Source: BOG-931 sp963761525 (GTDB lineage: Bacteria > Pseudomonadota > Alphaproteobacteria > Rhizobiales > Xanthobacteraceae). From it: a stretch of DNA of 64,000 bases. Of this stretch, positions 27,191 through 36,139 are shown piece after piece. The stretch lies in the NCBI GenBank assembly GCA_963761525.1, contig CAVXHG010000006.1:496001-560000 (forward strand). The letters are read 5' to 3'. Position 1 is the stretch's first letter, and the number at the start of each line of letters is the position of its first letter. The position numbers were made by a program, and so were the translations under genes. The notes under the pieces were generated by a model. The model was not told the origin of the DNA. It was given only the letters and a program-made list of their open reading frames with translations, and searched no databases.

Positions 27191-28771
27191 ATGAGTAAAC
27201 GTCATCAGGTTATTATTGTCGGCGGCGGGCCCGTCGGCGTCGCTCTTGCCGTTGAACTCGGCTTGCGCGGAATTGATTGCGCACTGATCGAGCGCCGGCT
27301 TGAGCCGCAGCTCATCCCCAAGGGCCAGAACCTGACTCAGCGTTCCATGGAGCATCTGCATGCCTGGGGCGTCGCCGACCAGGTGCGTGCGATCCGGTTG
27401 TTGCCGCCGGAATTCCCGATGAGTGGCATCGTCTCCTATCGGGATTTCAACAACGAATATTGGTATGCGCCGCCGCTGCGCGAGATCGTCAATTCCTATT
27501 ATTTCGAGCCGAACGAGCGGCTGCCCCAATACCTGGTCGAGGGCGTGCTGCGCAAACGCATGGCGCAACTCGACAAGGTCGAAGCCCGGTTCGGCTGGAC
27601 CGCCGATAAAATAGAACAGGACGACAAGGGCGTTCGCGTTACCGTCGCCAGGGACGGCGTCACGGAAACGCTTGAGGCCGACTACGCAGTCGGCTGCGAC
27701 GGCAGCAATTCCACCATCCGCAGGCAAATTGGTATCGAACGCAGCGGCGCCGATTTCGACCAGATCATGGTGCTGGCGCTATTCCGATCAAAGGAATTGC
27801 ACGAGAAGCTGAAACGCTTCCCGCCGCGCTCGACCTATCGCGTGCTGAATCCGGACCTCAAAGGCTATTGGCAATTCTTCGGCCGTGTCGATGTCGGCGA
27901 GCGCTGGTTTTTCCACTCACCGGTGCCGGCGAACACCACGCGGGATAATTACGACTTCCAGGGCCTCCTGGAAAAGTCCGCAGGCTTCGCCTTCGCCGCC
28001 GACTTCGATTATGTCGGCTTCTGGGACTTGCGCATCGCGGTTGCCGAAACCTATCAGGTCGGTCGCGCCTTTATCGCCGGTGACGCCGCGCATTCGCATC
28101 CGCCCTATGGCGGTTACGGTCTCAATAACGGTCTCGATGACGTCGCCAATCTCGGCTGGAAGCTCGCGGCAAAACTGAAGGGTTGGGGCGGCGATGCGCT
28201 GCTTGAAAGCTACACCGAGGAACGCCGCCCGATTTTCAAGGAAACCGGCGAGAACTTCATCGAGGCGGGGATTAAAAGAGACGCGGTATTTCTCGACCGG
28301 TACAGTCCGGAGAAGAACCTCGAGGAATTCGAACAAGCCTGGAAAGATCACGCCGGCGCCGCAGCGCCGCGTGTCCTGACCTACGAGCCGAACTACGAGG
28401 GCTCACCGATTGTATTCGGGCCGCCAGGTGCGAAATCGAGCGCGAGCGGTTCGCACACGTTCAGGGCCCGCGCCGGACATCACTTGCCGCCGCAGCTTCT
28501 CTCTTCCGGACGCAACGTGTTCGAGGAGCTTGGAGCGGGCTTTACGCTCTTGGCATTCGATGTTGACGACAGTTCGGTACAGGCCTTCGAAACCGCCGCC
28601 CAAACGCTTGGCGTGCCGCTCAAGACCGTCCGCGATAGCTATCGCGATGGCCGGGAGGCTTACGAAGCCAGGATGATCCTGGTGCGGCCGGACCGTTACG
28701 TTACCTGGGTCGGCGATGCGGCTCCGAGCGACACAAAAACCGTGGTCAGCAAAGCCGCCGGCCGCAATTAG
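27191..28771 (+). CDS. FAD-dependent aromatic monooxygenase
   Basis: A 526-residue flavin monooxygenase of the PheA/TfdB/MhpA group. The dinucleotide motif is VIIVGGGPVGVALAVELG (residues 7-24). The FAD ribityl motif is FIAGDAAHSHPPYGGYGLNNGLDD (around 294-317). A thioredoxin-like C-terminal domain (about 420-526) is typical of phenol-type hydroxylases. It probably hydroxylates an aromatic ring using NAD(P)H and O2. It follows the inhibitor-like gene by 25 bp, and its stop overlaps a palindromic repeat. The substrate is unknown. Confidence 0.88.
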   Translation: MSKRHQVIIVGGGPVGVALAVELGLRGIDCALIERRLEPQLIPKGQNLTQRSMEHLHAWGVADQVRAIRLLPPEFPMSGIVSYRDFNNEYWYAPPLREIVNSYYFEPNERLPQYLVEGVLRKRMAQLDKVEARFGWTADKIEQDDKGVRVTVARDGVTETLEADYAVGCDGSNSTIRRQIGIERSGADFDQIMVLALFRSKELHEKLKRFPPRSTYRVLNPDLKGYWQFFGRVDVGERWFFHSPVPANTTRDNYDFQGLLEKSAGFAFAADFDYVGFWDLRIAVAETYQVGRAFIAGDAAHSHPPYGGYGLNNGLDDVANLGWKLAAKLKGWGGDALLESYTEERRPIFKETGENFIEAGIKRDAVFLDRYSPEKNLEEFEQAWKDHAGAAAPRVLTYEPNYEGSPIVFGPPGAKSSASGSHTFRARAGHHLPPQLLSSGRNVFEELGAGFTLLAFDVDDSSVQAFETAAQTLGVPLKTVRDSYRDGREAYEARMILVRPDRYVTWVGDAAPSDTKTVVSKAAGRN

Positions 28772-28846
28772 AGCATGATCCGGAAAAAGCCTGCCCTCGG
28801 ACTCGATCCGTACGTGGACTTCCGGTTTTTCCGAAAGATCATGCTC
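28771..28846. repeat. palindromic intergenic repeat, GAGCATGATC type
   Basis: GAGCATGATC (28771-28780) and GATCATGCTC (28837-28846) are exact inverted arms, extended by CGGAAAAA (28781-28788) pairing with TTTTTCCG (28826-28833). The overall form matches a repeat common between genes in Bradyrhizobium-like genomes. It may also act as a transcription terminator between the monooxygenase and the convergent DUF1080 gene. Confidence 0.75.
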
Positions 28847-28912
28847 CAACTGGAAATCTAGACTTTAATCCGATTCAACTTAATCGAAAATCAGAGTCTT
28901 GCGTTCGGTCTT

Positions 28913-29533
28913 CTACAGCGCCTTGATTTGCACTTTGCGGAACTTGACGATGCCGCTTTCGTCGGTAACGCCCTTGCCGTGCTGCAAGGCGATGCGACCC
29001 TTGGCGAATTTGTCCGCGTGTGCATCGACCACGGTCTTCTGGCCATTGAGCGCTACGTTGAACGTGTTGCCCTTGGCCATGATCTCGTAGACGTTCCACT
29101 TGTCGGCAGCGTGCGGCATCGGATCGACGGCACCGATATCGACAATCGCACCGGTGCCGTATTTCTGCTCAGGACGGGTGTCCCAGAGATTCACTTCATA
29201 GGCCGTCTTGCCGCTCACGCTGTTCGAATCGGTGCAGCGGATAAAGACGCCGCTGTTGGTCTTGGCTTCGATCCAGAACTCGACGCGGAGGCTGAAATCG
29301 CCGTAGTCGCTCTTCGAAACCATAAAGCCGTTGCCGTTATCGGCGACAAGCGCACCATCGACGAGCTTCCAGTTGGCAGTGCCGATCGGACTCCAATTAT
29401 CGAGATTGGTGCCATCGAACAGCGTGGTCCAACCGGCATCTGCCTGCGCGGCCGCTGGTCTGATCAGTGCCGGCGCAAGACCGGCGCCACCGATCGAGAA
29501 CAAGCTTGCTTTGATGATTTCCCGGCGATTCAT
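28913..29533 (-). CDS. DUF1080 (3-keto-disaccharide hydrolase-like) protein, Tat-exported
   Basis: A 206-residue protein with a twin-arginine signal (NRREIIKASLFSIGGAGL, cleavage near residue 31, PAAAQA). The mature part is a DUF1080 concanavalin-like beta-sandwich: GWTTLFDGTNLDNW, FSLRVEFWIEAKTNSGVFIRC and WNVYEIMAKGNTFNVALNG. The family includes 3-keto-glucoside hydrolases. It acts in the periplasm, probably on a carbohydrate. The start ATG follows GGGAGGAA. Confidence 0.85.
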   Translation of the reverse strand: MNRREIIKASLFSIGGAGLAPALIRPAAAQADAGWTTLFDGTNLDNWSPIGTANWKLVDGALVADNGNGFMVSKSDYGDFSLRVEFWIEAKTNSGVFIRCTDSNSVSGKTAYEVNLWDTRPEQKYGTGAIVDIGAVDPMPHAADKWNVYEIMAKGNTFNVALNGQKTVVDAHADKFAKGRIALQHGKGVTDESGIVKFRKVQIKAL

Positions 29534-29643
29534 CGTAATTCCTCCCTTATAAAACTTTTGTTATGCAGCGGAGACGGCACCCATGGCACCGCACTCAAAT
29601 TGATTTTAACACCTTCAAACTGAAGTGTCCCTCGCGACCGAAG

Positions 29644-29925
29644 TCACTGGGGACCGCAGCTCCGGTTGGACCGTACAGCGCCTATTCGGCGGCAGCGCCG
29701 GGCATAAAAATCCAGGTAACTGAATTGTTTTGCTTCGATACCGAGCAGAATGTTTCCGGTGATCAGGTAGCCTGATATGACGAAAAAGACGTCGACGCCG
29801 ACAAAGCCACCACCGAGAAAATTCGGAAATGCGTGAAACAAGACGACGAGAGCCACCGCGATTGCGCGGAGCCCGTCGATATCGGGTCTGTATCGTGGTT
29901 TGCGATGCCGGAGCTGATCGCTCAT
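29644..29925 (-). pseudogene. remnant of an OafA/YrhL-type acyltransferase
   Basis: The 93 codons match only the N-terminus of membrane acyltransferases (acyltransferase 3 family): YRPDIDGLRAIAVALVVLFH, FVGVDVFFVISGYLI and FSYLDFYARRCRRI. Family members run 350-650 residues. Here the match ends after about 80 residues, and a few unrelated residues precede the stop. Only about 110 bp remain before the DUF1080 start, so the body of the gene is gone. It is best read as a deletion remnant. Confidence 0.7.
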
Positions 29926-30098
29926 AAAACGCGAATTCTAACGAAGTTTTTACCTTCGCTGAGCTTCGCATTTTTGCGTGTAAGAAGGATTAGCGGCCGT
30001 TACTAGACGCTGCTAAACGGCCGCGTCACAGCAGACGATCTGCAGCACCATCTATTCTTTCCAAAAAGTTTAACCTTCGAGGGCATAATTGCCCTACC

Positions 30099-30308
30099 AT
30101 GAGCGAAAATGAGGCAATGACGGCACGATGCCCCAAGTGCGCGCATCCGCTGCTCTATGTCACCTCGGTACCCCATCCAAAAGCCCCTGAAATGCAGCGG
30201 ACAACCTTCGTCTGCTATTCCTGCAATCGAACCTGGAGCTATGCGCTCGCCCCAGCAATGGCCGAAGCCTATGCCGCTGCGTCCAACCCTCTGGCCGATC
30301 CGATCTGA
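30099..30308 (+). CDS. small zinc-ribbon protein
   Basis: A 69-residue protein with two CxxC knuckles (CPKC at about 11-14, CYSC at 39-42) separated by 24 residues, followed by TWSYAL. This is the layout of TFIIS-like zinc ribbons. The spacing and length suggest a conserved small protein rather than chance. It could bind nucleic acid or regulate a partner. Its neighbours give no clear context. Function unknown. Confidence 0.6.
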   Translation: MSENEAMTARCPKCAHPLLYVTSVPHPKAPEMQRTTFVCYSCNRTWSYALAPAMAEAYAAASNPLADPI

Positions 30309-30349
30309 ATAGCGGTGCGCCGTTCGACAGCGGAACTCTGTTCAAGCGT

Positions 30350-31066
30350 CTAAATCAGCTTCAGCCCCTTCAGGCTGGCGTGCCCTTCCTTGCCGACAAT
30401 GATGTGATCGTGCACGGAAATGCCGAGCGGTTGCGCCACCGAAATGATCTGCTGCGTCATCTGAATGTCGGCGCGCGACGGTGTCGGATCGCCGGATGGA
30501 TGGTTGTGCACCAGGATCACGGCGGTGGCCGATAGTTCGAGAGCGCGCTTGACCACTTCGCGCGGATAGACCGGCGTGTGATCGATGGTGCCGGTCTGCT
30601 GAACCTCATCGGCGATGAGCTGGTTGCGCTTGTCGAGGAACAGCACGCGGAATTCTTCACGGTCAGCGAATGCCTGTGCGGTTCGACAATAATCGATCAC
30701 CGTGGACCACGACGACAGCACCGGGCGTTTTTTCACCGCGCCGCGCAACAGCCGGCTCGCCACCGCTTGTGTGACTTTGAGCTCGGTGATGCTCGTTTGG
30801 CCGAGACCTTTAACCTCGGCGAGCCGCGACTCCGGCGCGCCGATCACTTCGGCGAATGAACCAAAGGTCTCAATCAAGGATTTGGCGAGTGGCTTGACGT
30901 CACGCTGCGGCAGCGCGCGAAACAGCAGCATTTCCAGGAGTTCATAGTCGGACAACGCATCGGCGCCGGCCTCGCGAAACCGCTTACGCAATCGATCGCG
31001 ATGGCCCCAATAATGCGGCTGGGCCTCAGCGAGACCCGGTGCATCCTCTGATTTCTTCCGCGGCAT
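30350..31066 (-). CDS. radC: RadC family JAB1/MPN-domain protein
   Basis: A 238-residue RadC. An N-terminal UPF0758/HhH-like part (RLRKRFREAGADALSDYELLEMLLF) precedes the JAB1/MPN metalloprotease-like domain with HNHPSGDPTPSRAD (near 187-200). The biochemical role remains debated. I chose ATG 31066 (MPRKKSED), as further upstream codons have no family match. It lies downstream of map on the same strand, a common order in the group. Confidence 0.9.
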   Translation of the reverse strand: MPRKKSEDAPGLAEAQPHYWGHRDRLRKRFREAGADALSDYELLEMLLFRALPQRDVKPLAKSLIETFGSFAEVIGAPESRLAEVKGLGQTSITELKVTQAVASRLLRGAVKKRPVLSSWSTVIDYCRTAQAFADREEFRVLFLDKRNQLIADEVQQTGTIDHTPVYPREVVKRALELSATAVILVHNHPSGDPTPSRADIQMTQQIISVAQPLGISVHDHIIVGKEGHASLKGLKLI

Positions 31067-31145
31067 GAGAACGTGAACGCTGCCCCGCAACCTGCAGCAA
31101 GGATGACCGGATTCCGATTTTTTGCAATCGCCTTGCGACGCGAGG

Positions 31146-31976
31146 TTACTTTGCTGCCGGATAAGGCGGTTTGTCCAAACCGCCTGGCGAGAGCGTAAAA
31201 ATCTCGACGCCTTTGTCGGTGACGCCAACGCTGTGCTCAAATTGCGCGGACAGCGAACGGTCTCGCGTCACCGCGGTCCAACCGTCGGACAGCACTTTCA
31301 CATGCGGCCGGCCGAGATTGATCATCGGTTCCACGGTAAAAAACATGCCAGGCTTGAGCACGATGCCTTCACCGGGGCGACCGATATGCACGATATTCGG
31401 CTCGTCGTGGAACAGCCGGCCAAGACCGTGACCGCAGAAATCCCGCACCACGCTCATGTGCTGGGCTTCGACAAAAGACTGGATAGCGTGGCCGATATCG
31501 CCGGTGGTAGCACCCGGCTTGATCGCGGCGATGCCGCGCATCATGCCATCGTAGGTAACCTCGATCAGGCGCTCGGCGCGGCGCGGAATCTCGCCCACTG
31601 CATACATGCGGCTTGAGTCGCCGTGCCAGCCGTCGAGGATCAGCGTCACGTCGACATTGATGATGTCGCCTTCGCGCAGCGGCTTTTCGTTCGGGATACC
31701 ATGGCAGACGACGTGATTGATTGAAGTGCAGGTCGCCTTGCGATAGCCGCGATACATCAGCGTGGCCGGCAGAGCATGATGGTCCATGCCGAATTCGTAG
31801 ACCAGATGCTCGATATGGTCGGTCGTCACGCCAGGCCTGATCTCCCCGACCAGGAGGTCGAGACACTCTGCCGCGAGGCGGCCTGCCTTACGCATGCCCG
31901 CGAAGGCAGCAGGGCCATAAAGCTTGATCTGTCCGGTTTTGCGGAGCGGCGCCGCGGCCGCATCAACATAGGTCAT
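31146..31976 (-). CDS. map: methionine aminopeptidase, type I
   Basis: A 276-residue type I methionine aminopeptidase that trims the initiator Met from nascent proteins. The metal ligands occur in the usual order: Asp in INVDVTLILDGWHGDSSRM, His in GHGLGRLFHDEP, Glu in FTVEPMINLG and Glu in AQFEHSVGVT. It is followed by radC 79 bp downstream and preceded by sfsA. It is essential in most bacteria unless a second copy exists. Confidence 0.95.
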   Translation of the reverse strand: MTYVDAAAAPLRKTGQIKLYGPAAFAGMRKAGRLAAECLDLLVGEIRPGVTTDHIEHLVYEFGMDHHALPATLMYRGYRKATCTSINHVVCHGIPNEKPLREGDIINVDVTLILDGWHGDSSRMYAVGEIPRRAERLIEVTYDGMMRGIAAIKPGATTGDIGHAIQSFVEAQHMSVVRDFCGHGLGRLFHDEPNIVHIGRPGEGIVLKPGMFFTVEPMINLGRPHVKVLSDGWTAVTRDRSLSAQFEHSVGVTDKGVEIFTLSPGGLDKPPYPAAK

Positions 31977-32053
31977 GGCAAGTTGGAGGTCAGGTGTCCG
32001 TGAAGCGATTGAACCGCAATGTAATCATGCACGCGCCCAACGCAAGCAACCCG

Positions 32054-32770
32054 CTACCCGGCCACAACAGGCACCGGAGCCACGATTTCTATGCTGTCGA
32101 CGGTGACCGAACACCGCCAGGCCAGCATTTCGACGCCGGCCGCCTTGGCCCGGTCGAACGCGGCAGCGTAGGCCGGATCGATATCGCGGGCGACCGTGAA
32201 ACGATCCGCCGACGGGATCTGGATGATGTAAAGCTGCACGGCGCGTGCGCCGTTGGCAACAACCGTCGCAAGCTCGTCGAGATGCTTCGCGCCCCGTACC
32301 GTGACGCAATCGGGAAACTCGGCCAGCCCCCGCTTGCGCATCAAGTGCACGTTCTTGATTTCCAGATAGCACGGCTGCCGTTCGGGGCTTTCCAGCAAAA
32401 AATCGACGCGCGAATTGGTACCGTATTTCACCTCGCGGCGAACCGATGCGTAATCGCGCAGCTCGGGAATGAGCCCGGTGCCGAGGATGTCGGACACCAG
32501 TAGATTGGGATAGGCAGTGTTGACGCCGACGAGTTCGGGACCGTTGCCGAAATCCGCTTCCACCAGCTCCCAACTGAATGGCAGCTTGCGCATCGGATTG
32601 TTGGAGTTCGATATCCAGATACGTGAAAACGGCCGGGCCAGACCCGTCATGGCGCCAGGATTGCCGACATGGACGGTCATCATGTCCCCGTTCTCGAGTA
32701 CCACGTCGGCCAAGAACCGCTTGTAGCGCTTTACAAGCGTTGCCGGGATCAGCTTCGAGACAAATTGCAT
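32054..32770 (-). CDS. sfsA: SfsA family sugar-fermentation stimulation protein
   Basis: A 238-residue SfsA with an N-terminal OB-fold-like part (LIPATLVKRYKRFLADV) and a nuclease-like core (RVDFLLESPERQPCYLEIKNVHL), including the PD-(D/E)xK-like Asp, Glu and Lys. It is described as binding DNA and affecting maltose metabolism; newer annotation treats it as a putative nuclease. It precedes map on the same strand. Confidence 0.92.
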   Translation of the reverse strand: MQFVSKLIPATLVKRYKRFLADVVLENGDMMTVHVGNPGAMTGLARPFSRIWISNSNNPMRKLPFSWELVEADFGNGPELVGVNTAYPNLLVSDILGTGLIPELRDYASVRREVKYGTNSRVDFLLESPERQPCYLEIKNVHLMRKRGLAEFPDCVTVRGAKHLDELATVVANGARAVQLYIIQIPSADRFTVARDIDPAYAAAFDRAKAAGVEMLAWRCSVTVDSIEIVAPVPVVAG

Positions 32771-32821
32771 GGCGCAGAGCTAAACGGAGCCCGGCCGGAT
32801 GAAAAGGGCTTTGTCCGGCGG

Positions 32822-33805
32822 TCAGGTCGCGATGTTGCCGGCAAGCTCATCCTCGATGTGCACGCGGATAATCTCGTCAAATGAAGCCTCAGCCGCAAAA
32901 CCGAGCGCCAGCGCGCGGCGCGGATCGAAGCGCCGCGGCCAGCCGGCCACAATCCTCGACACCAGCGGATCCGGCTCGTGCCGGATGCGCGCGGCAACCT
33001 TGTCACCGGCGATACGGCGTAGCGCCGCAATTTGCTCGGCAACGGTACAGCCCACGCCGGGCAAGGTGAGGTTGATGCGCGGGCCAAGCTGCTCTTTGTC
33101 GAGACCCGCCGCGTGAATGAGGAATCCGACCGCGGCGCGCGGACTTGCATGCCAGTGCATCACGCTCTCCTCAACCGGAAGCACAGCTTCCTGCCCGGCC
33201 AGCGGCTCACGGATGATCGAAGAGAAAAAGCCCGAAGCCGCCTTGTTCGGCTTGCCCGGCCGCACATTGATGGTCGGCAGCCGGATACCCACACCATCGA
33301 TAAAGCCGCGCCGCGTATAGTCGGCGAGCAGCAACTCGATGATGGCCTTCTGAGTGCCGTAGGATGTCAGCGGGGTGTGATGAAAGTCGTCCGGGATCGC
33401 GTCGGGGAACGGCGCGCCAAACACTGCGATGGAGGAAGTGAAGACAAAGCGTGGACAATAACCGTCGCCGATTGCCCGCACCGCCTCAATAAGCGAGCGC
33501 GAACCGTCAAGATTGACGTGAATGCCTTTTTCAAAATCGGTTTCCGCCTCACCAGAAACCACGGCTGCGAGATGAAAGATGACATCGGGACGGCCCGCAA
33601 CGGCTTTAATTGCGGTATCGGGGCGGCCAATGTCGGCTGCAAAGCTTTCAACAGCGCCGGAGAATTTCAACGGCGTGTCGGGAGCGATCACATCGGTCAG
33701 CGTCAGTGTCTCGATCTCGCGGCCGTTGAGTGCCTCGTCACTGATTAAGCGCGCGATCAGCTTGCGCCCGACCATTCCCGCTGCGCCGGTGATAAGGATG
33801 TGCAT
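32822..33805 (-). CDS. denD: NAD-dependent epimerase/dehydratase, D-erythronate-dehydrogenase-like
   Basis: A 327-residue extended SDR. The cofactor motif is ITGAAGMVGRKL (residues 4-15), the active-site pair YGTQK (about 150-154). It resembles DenD, which oxidises D-erythronate. I chose ATG 33805; a start at 33820 would add five residues with no better ribosome-binding site. It is the last gene of a minus-strand cluster with an SDR, GNAT proteins, a PEP-mutase family protein and an IlvD/Edd dehydratase, which supports a sugar-acid pathway. The DenD assignment is moderate. Confidence 0.75.
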   Translation of the reverse strand: MHILITGAAGMVGRKLIARLISDEALNGREIETLTLTDVIAPDTPLKFSGAVESFAADIGRPDTAIKAVAGRPDVIFHLAAVVSGEAETDFEKGIHVNLDGSRSLIEAVRAIGDGYCPRFVFTSSIAVFGAPFPDAIPDDFHHTPLTSYGTQKAIIELLLADYTRRGFIDGVGIRLPTINVRPGKPNKAASGFFSSIIREPLAGQEAVLPVEESVMHWHASPRAAVGFLIHAAGLDKEQLGPRINLTLPGVGCTVAEQIAALRRIAGDKVAARIRHEPDPLVSRIVAGWPRRFDPRRALALGFAAEASFDEIIRVHIEDELAGNIAT

Positions 33806-33815
33806 GCTTGGTTCC

Positions 33816-33948
33816 GTCACCCTGAGGTGCGAGCAATAAGCGCGTTTACGCGCGTCTTTGACGCGCTATGGCGAGCCTCGAAGGGCGACGGCCGAGGCGT
33901 TGGGGCTGGCATCCTTCGAGGGCCACTACGCGGCCACCTCAGGATGAC
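33816..33948. repeat. intergenic inverted repeat, CACCTCAGGATGAC type
   Basis: GTCACCCTGAGGTG (33816-33829) and CACCTCAGGATGAC (33935-33948) are near-exact inverted arms, with inner arms around GCCTCGAAGG and CCTTCGAGG. This matches a repeat family seen between genes in many alphaproteobacteria. It separates the DenD-like gene from the SDR gene. Confidence 0.7.
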
Positions 33949-33958
33949 GACTTTTGAG

Positions 33959-34706
33959 TTACAGTGCCATCCCACCGTCGACGAGATGGGTCTGGCCGGT
34001 GATGTAGCTGGATTCATCGCTGGCAAGGAAAAGCGCCAGCAAGGCAACTTCCTTGGCGGTGCCGAGCCGGCCCATCGGCTGGCGCTCGACAAAGCCCTCG
34101 CGCACGGCATCGTTGGATTTTCCGGTCTGCTTGGAGAGTGCGTCGATGCGCTCCTCAAGCGACGGCAATTCGATGGTGCCGGGACAGATCGCGTTGCAGC
34201 GAATGCCTTGCTTGATGAAATCGGCCGCGATTGCCTTGGTCAGCCCGATCACAGCGGCTTTGGTCGTACCGTAGGCATAGCGCGCCGGCACGCCACGAAT
34301 CGACGATACCGCGGACGAGATATTGACGATCGAGCCCTTCTTCTTGTCCAGCATCGCAGGCAGGAACGCTTTCAGCATGCGATGCATCGACTTGACGTTG
34401 AGATCAAACGAAAAGTCCCAATCCTTGTCAGTGCAATCGAAGATCGTGCCCTGGTGCACATAGCCGGCGCAATTCATCAATATGTCGAGCGCGCCGACTT
34501 CCTTGGCCGAGCGCATCGATATTGTCCTGCGAGCGCACATCGAGCTTCTTGCACGCCTTGGCGTTGAGGCCTTTGAGCTTGTCGTCGGCGAGATCGGTCG
34601 CGATGACACTCGCACCTTCGGCAATGAACGTTTCCGCAATGGCGCGGCCAATGCCCTGCCCGGCCGCCGTGACCAGTGCGACTTTGCCTTTCAACCTGTC
34701 ACTCAT
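33959..34706 (-). CDS. SDR-family oxidoreductase, one frameshift
   Basis: Two overlapping frames encode one 248-residue short-chain dehydrogenase. The N-terminus (MSDRLKGKVALVTAAGQGIG) is in one frame. The rest, from KEVGALDILMNCAGYVHQG, is in another, including SISSAVSS-type Ser (NISSAVSS) and YAYGTTK. The frames join if one G is removed at about 34507 in a GGCC run, giving DNIDALAKEVGAL. Similar enzymes (DUF-like 2-keto-3-deoxy-L-fuconate or 3-hydroxybutyrate type dehydrogenases) have this length. Sequencing error is likely but a true mutation cannot be excluded. Confidence 0.8.
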
Positions 34707-34713
34707 GCCAACC

Positions 34714-35419
34714 TCACGCGTCTGCCTGTTGTCCGTTCAGGGCCGCCAGACTGACTTTCTGGCGACCCGCGTTATCGAAATTGTCCGGCGCCAGCCAGCG
34801 CTCGAAACTCGCTTTGCGGGCCGGCCATTCCCAGTCGAGTGATGGAATACCACGCAGTATCGCGCGTGCGGCCCTTGGTGATCATGTGCTGGCGGAAAAT
34901 AGCCTCAAAGGTGAAACCATAACGCAACGCGGCGCGCCGTGACGCCGCGTTGAGCGAATTGCATTTCCACTCGTAACGCCGGTAGCCGAGTGTTTCGAAG
35001 GCATAACGCGCCAACAGGTATTGAGTTTCAGTCCCGAGCGGCGTGCGCTGCAACCCGGGGCCATACACGATGCTGCCGATTTCGACGGCGCGCATTTCCG
35101 GCCGGATTGCCATCAACGCCAGCAGGCCGACCGCAACGCCGTCCTGATCCAGTACGGTAAAAAAATACGGATCTTCTTTAGTCTCGCGATCGGCCAGCCA
35201 CGCGGTGAACGCATTTTGATCCGCGAAGGGCCCGGCACTGGAAATGTAAGTCCAGACTTCCCGATGATCGCCGAGCGCAGACCACAGCGCGGCGGCGTCC
35301 CGCCGTGCGTCCAGACGGGCCGCCGTACCAAACTGGCCTTGCAGCATGACCGGCTCGGGCCGACGCGCCGGCGTTGTATCGACGAGCGGCCCTACGGTTT
35401 GGGCGGTAGTTCGTGTGAT
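34714..35419 (-). CDS. GNAT acetyltransferase, second of a tandem pair, one frameshift
   Basis: About 235 codons of a RimJ/RimL-like GNAT N-acetyltransferase: VWTYISSAGPFADQNAF, VAVGLLALMAIRPEMRAVEIGSIVYGPGLQRTPLGTETQYLL, then ETLGYRRYEWKCNSLNAASR. The frame breaks near 34830-34832 (CCC run); with one base fewer it continues TRLEWPARKASFERWLAP and ends at TGA 34714-34716, eight bases before the SDR start. It has no stop codon separating it from the upstream paralogue, so the two appear fused in frame near 35419. The start is therefore uncertain. Confidence 0.65.
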
Positions 35420-36139
35420 GGCCTCGGCCTTGCTGCCGTTAAAGGTGGCGAGACCGATTTTCTGCCGGCCCTCCGCATCGAAATTTTCCGGCGCCAGCCA
35501 GCGTTCGAAACTCGCCTTGCGTGACGCCCATTCGCTATCGAGCATCGAGAACCAGGCATCATCGCGGTTGTGGCCTTTGGCAATGATGTAATTGACGAAA
35601 GGTGCCTTCGTAGCTGAAACCATAACGCAAGGCCGCGCGGCGGGACGGCGCATTAAATGAATTGCATTTCCATTCGTAGCGACGATAGCCAAGTGTTTCG
35701 AACACATAACGCGCCAGCAGGTATTGTGCTTCGGTGCCAAGCGGTGTGCGTTGCAGCGCCGGTGAATAGAGCACGTGGCCGACTTCGATCACCCGCATTT
35801 GCGGCACGATCCGCAGCAGCGTGAAATAGCCGACGGCACGGCCCGCCGCGTCGATAATCGCATAGGCATACGGATCCTCGGCGGCCGCCCGCATCGCGAT
35901 GAAGTTCGTGAACTCCTGCTCGCTCGCGAACGGACCGTCCGCCGAAATATAAGTCCAGACCTGATCCTGCCCGGCAAATACGCTTCCACAAATCGGCCGC
36001 ATGCTCGGGTTTTAGTTTCTCGACGCGCCCATAGCGGCCCTTGCAACGTCACCGGGCCAGGCCGCGGTGCAGGCGTCGAATCGACCGGCAAACCGATTGG
36101 CTGGCCGGTTTCCGGATCGGTTACGATGGGTCAGGTCAT
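35420..36139 (-). pseudogene. GNAT acetyltransferase, first of a tandem pair, several frameshifts
   Basis: A paralogue of the next gene, sharing the ETLGYRRYEWKCNSFNAPSRRAALRYGF block. Three one-base breaks interrupt it: near 35590 (the C-terminal frame resumes as YIIAKGHNRDDAW), near 35978-35984 and near 36038-36040. Also the ATG at 36139, which overlaps the upstream stop as ATGA, is followed by an in-frame TGA at the third codon. With so many faults it may be a genuine pseudogene, or the local consensus may be poor. The intended product is about 235-239 residues. Confidence 0.55.
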
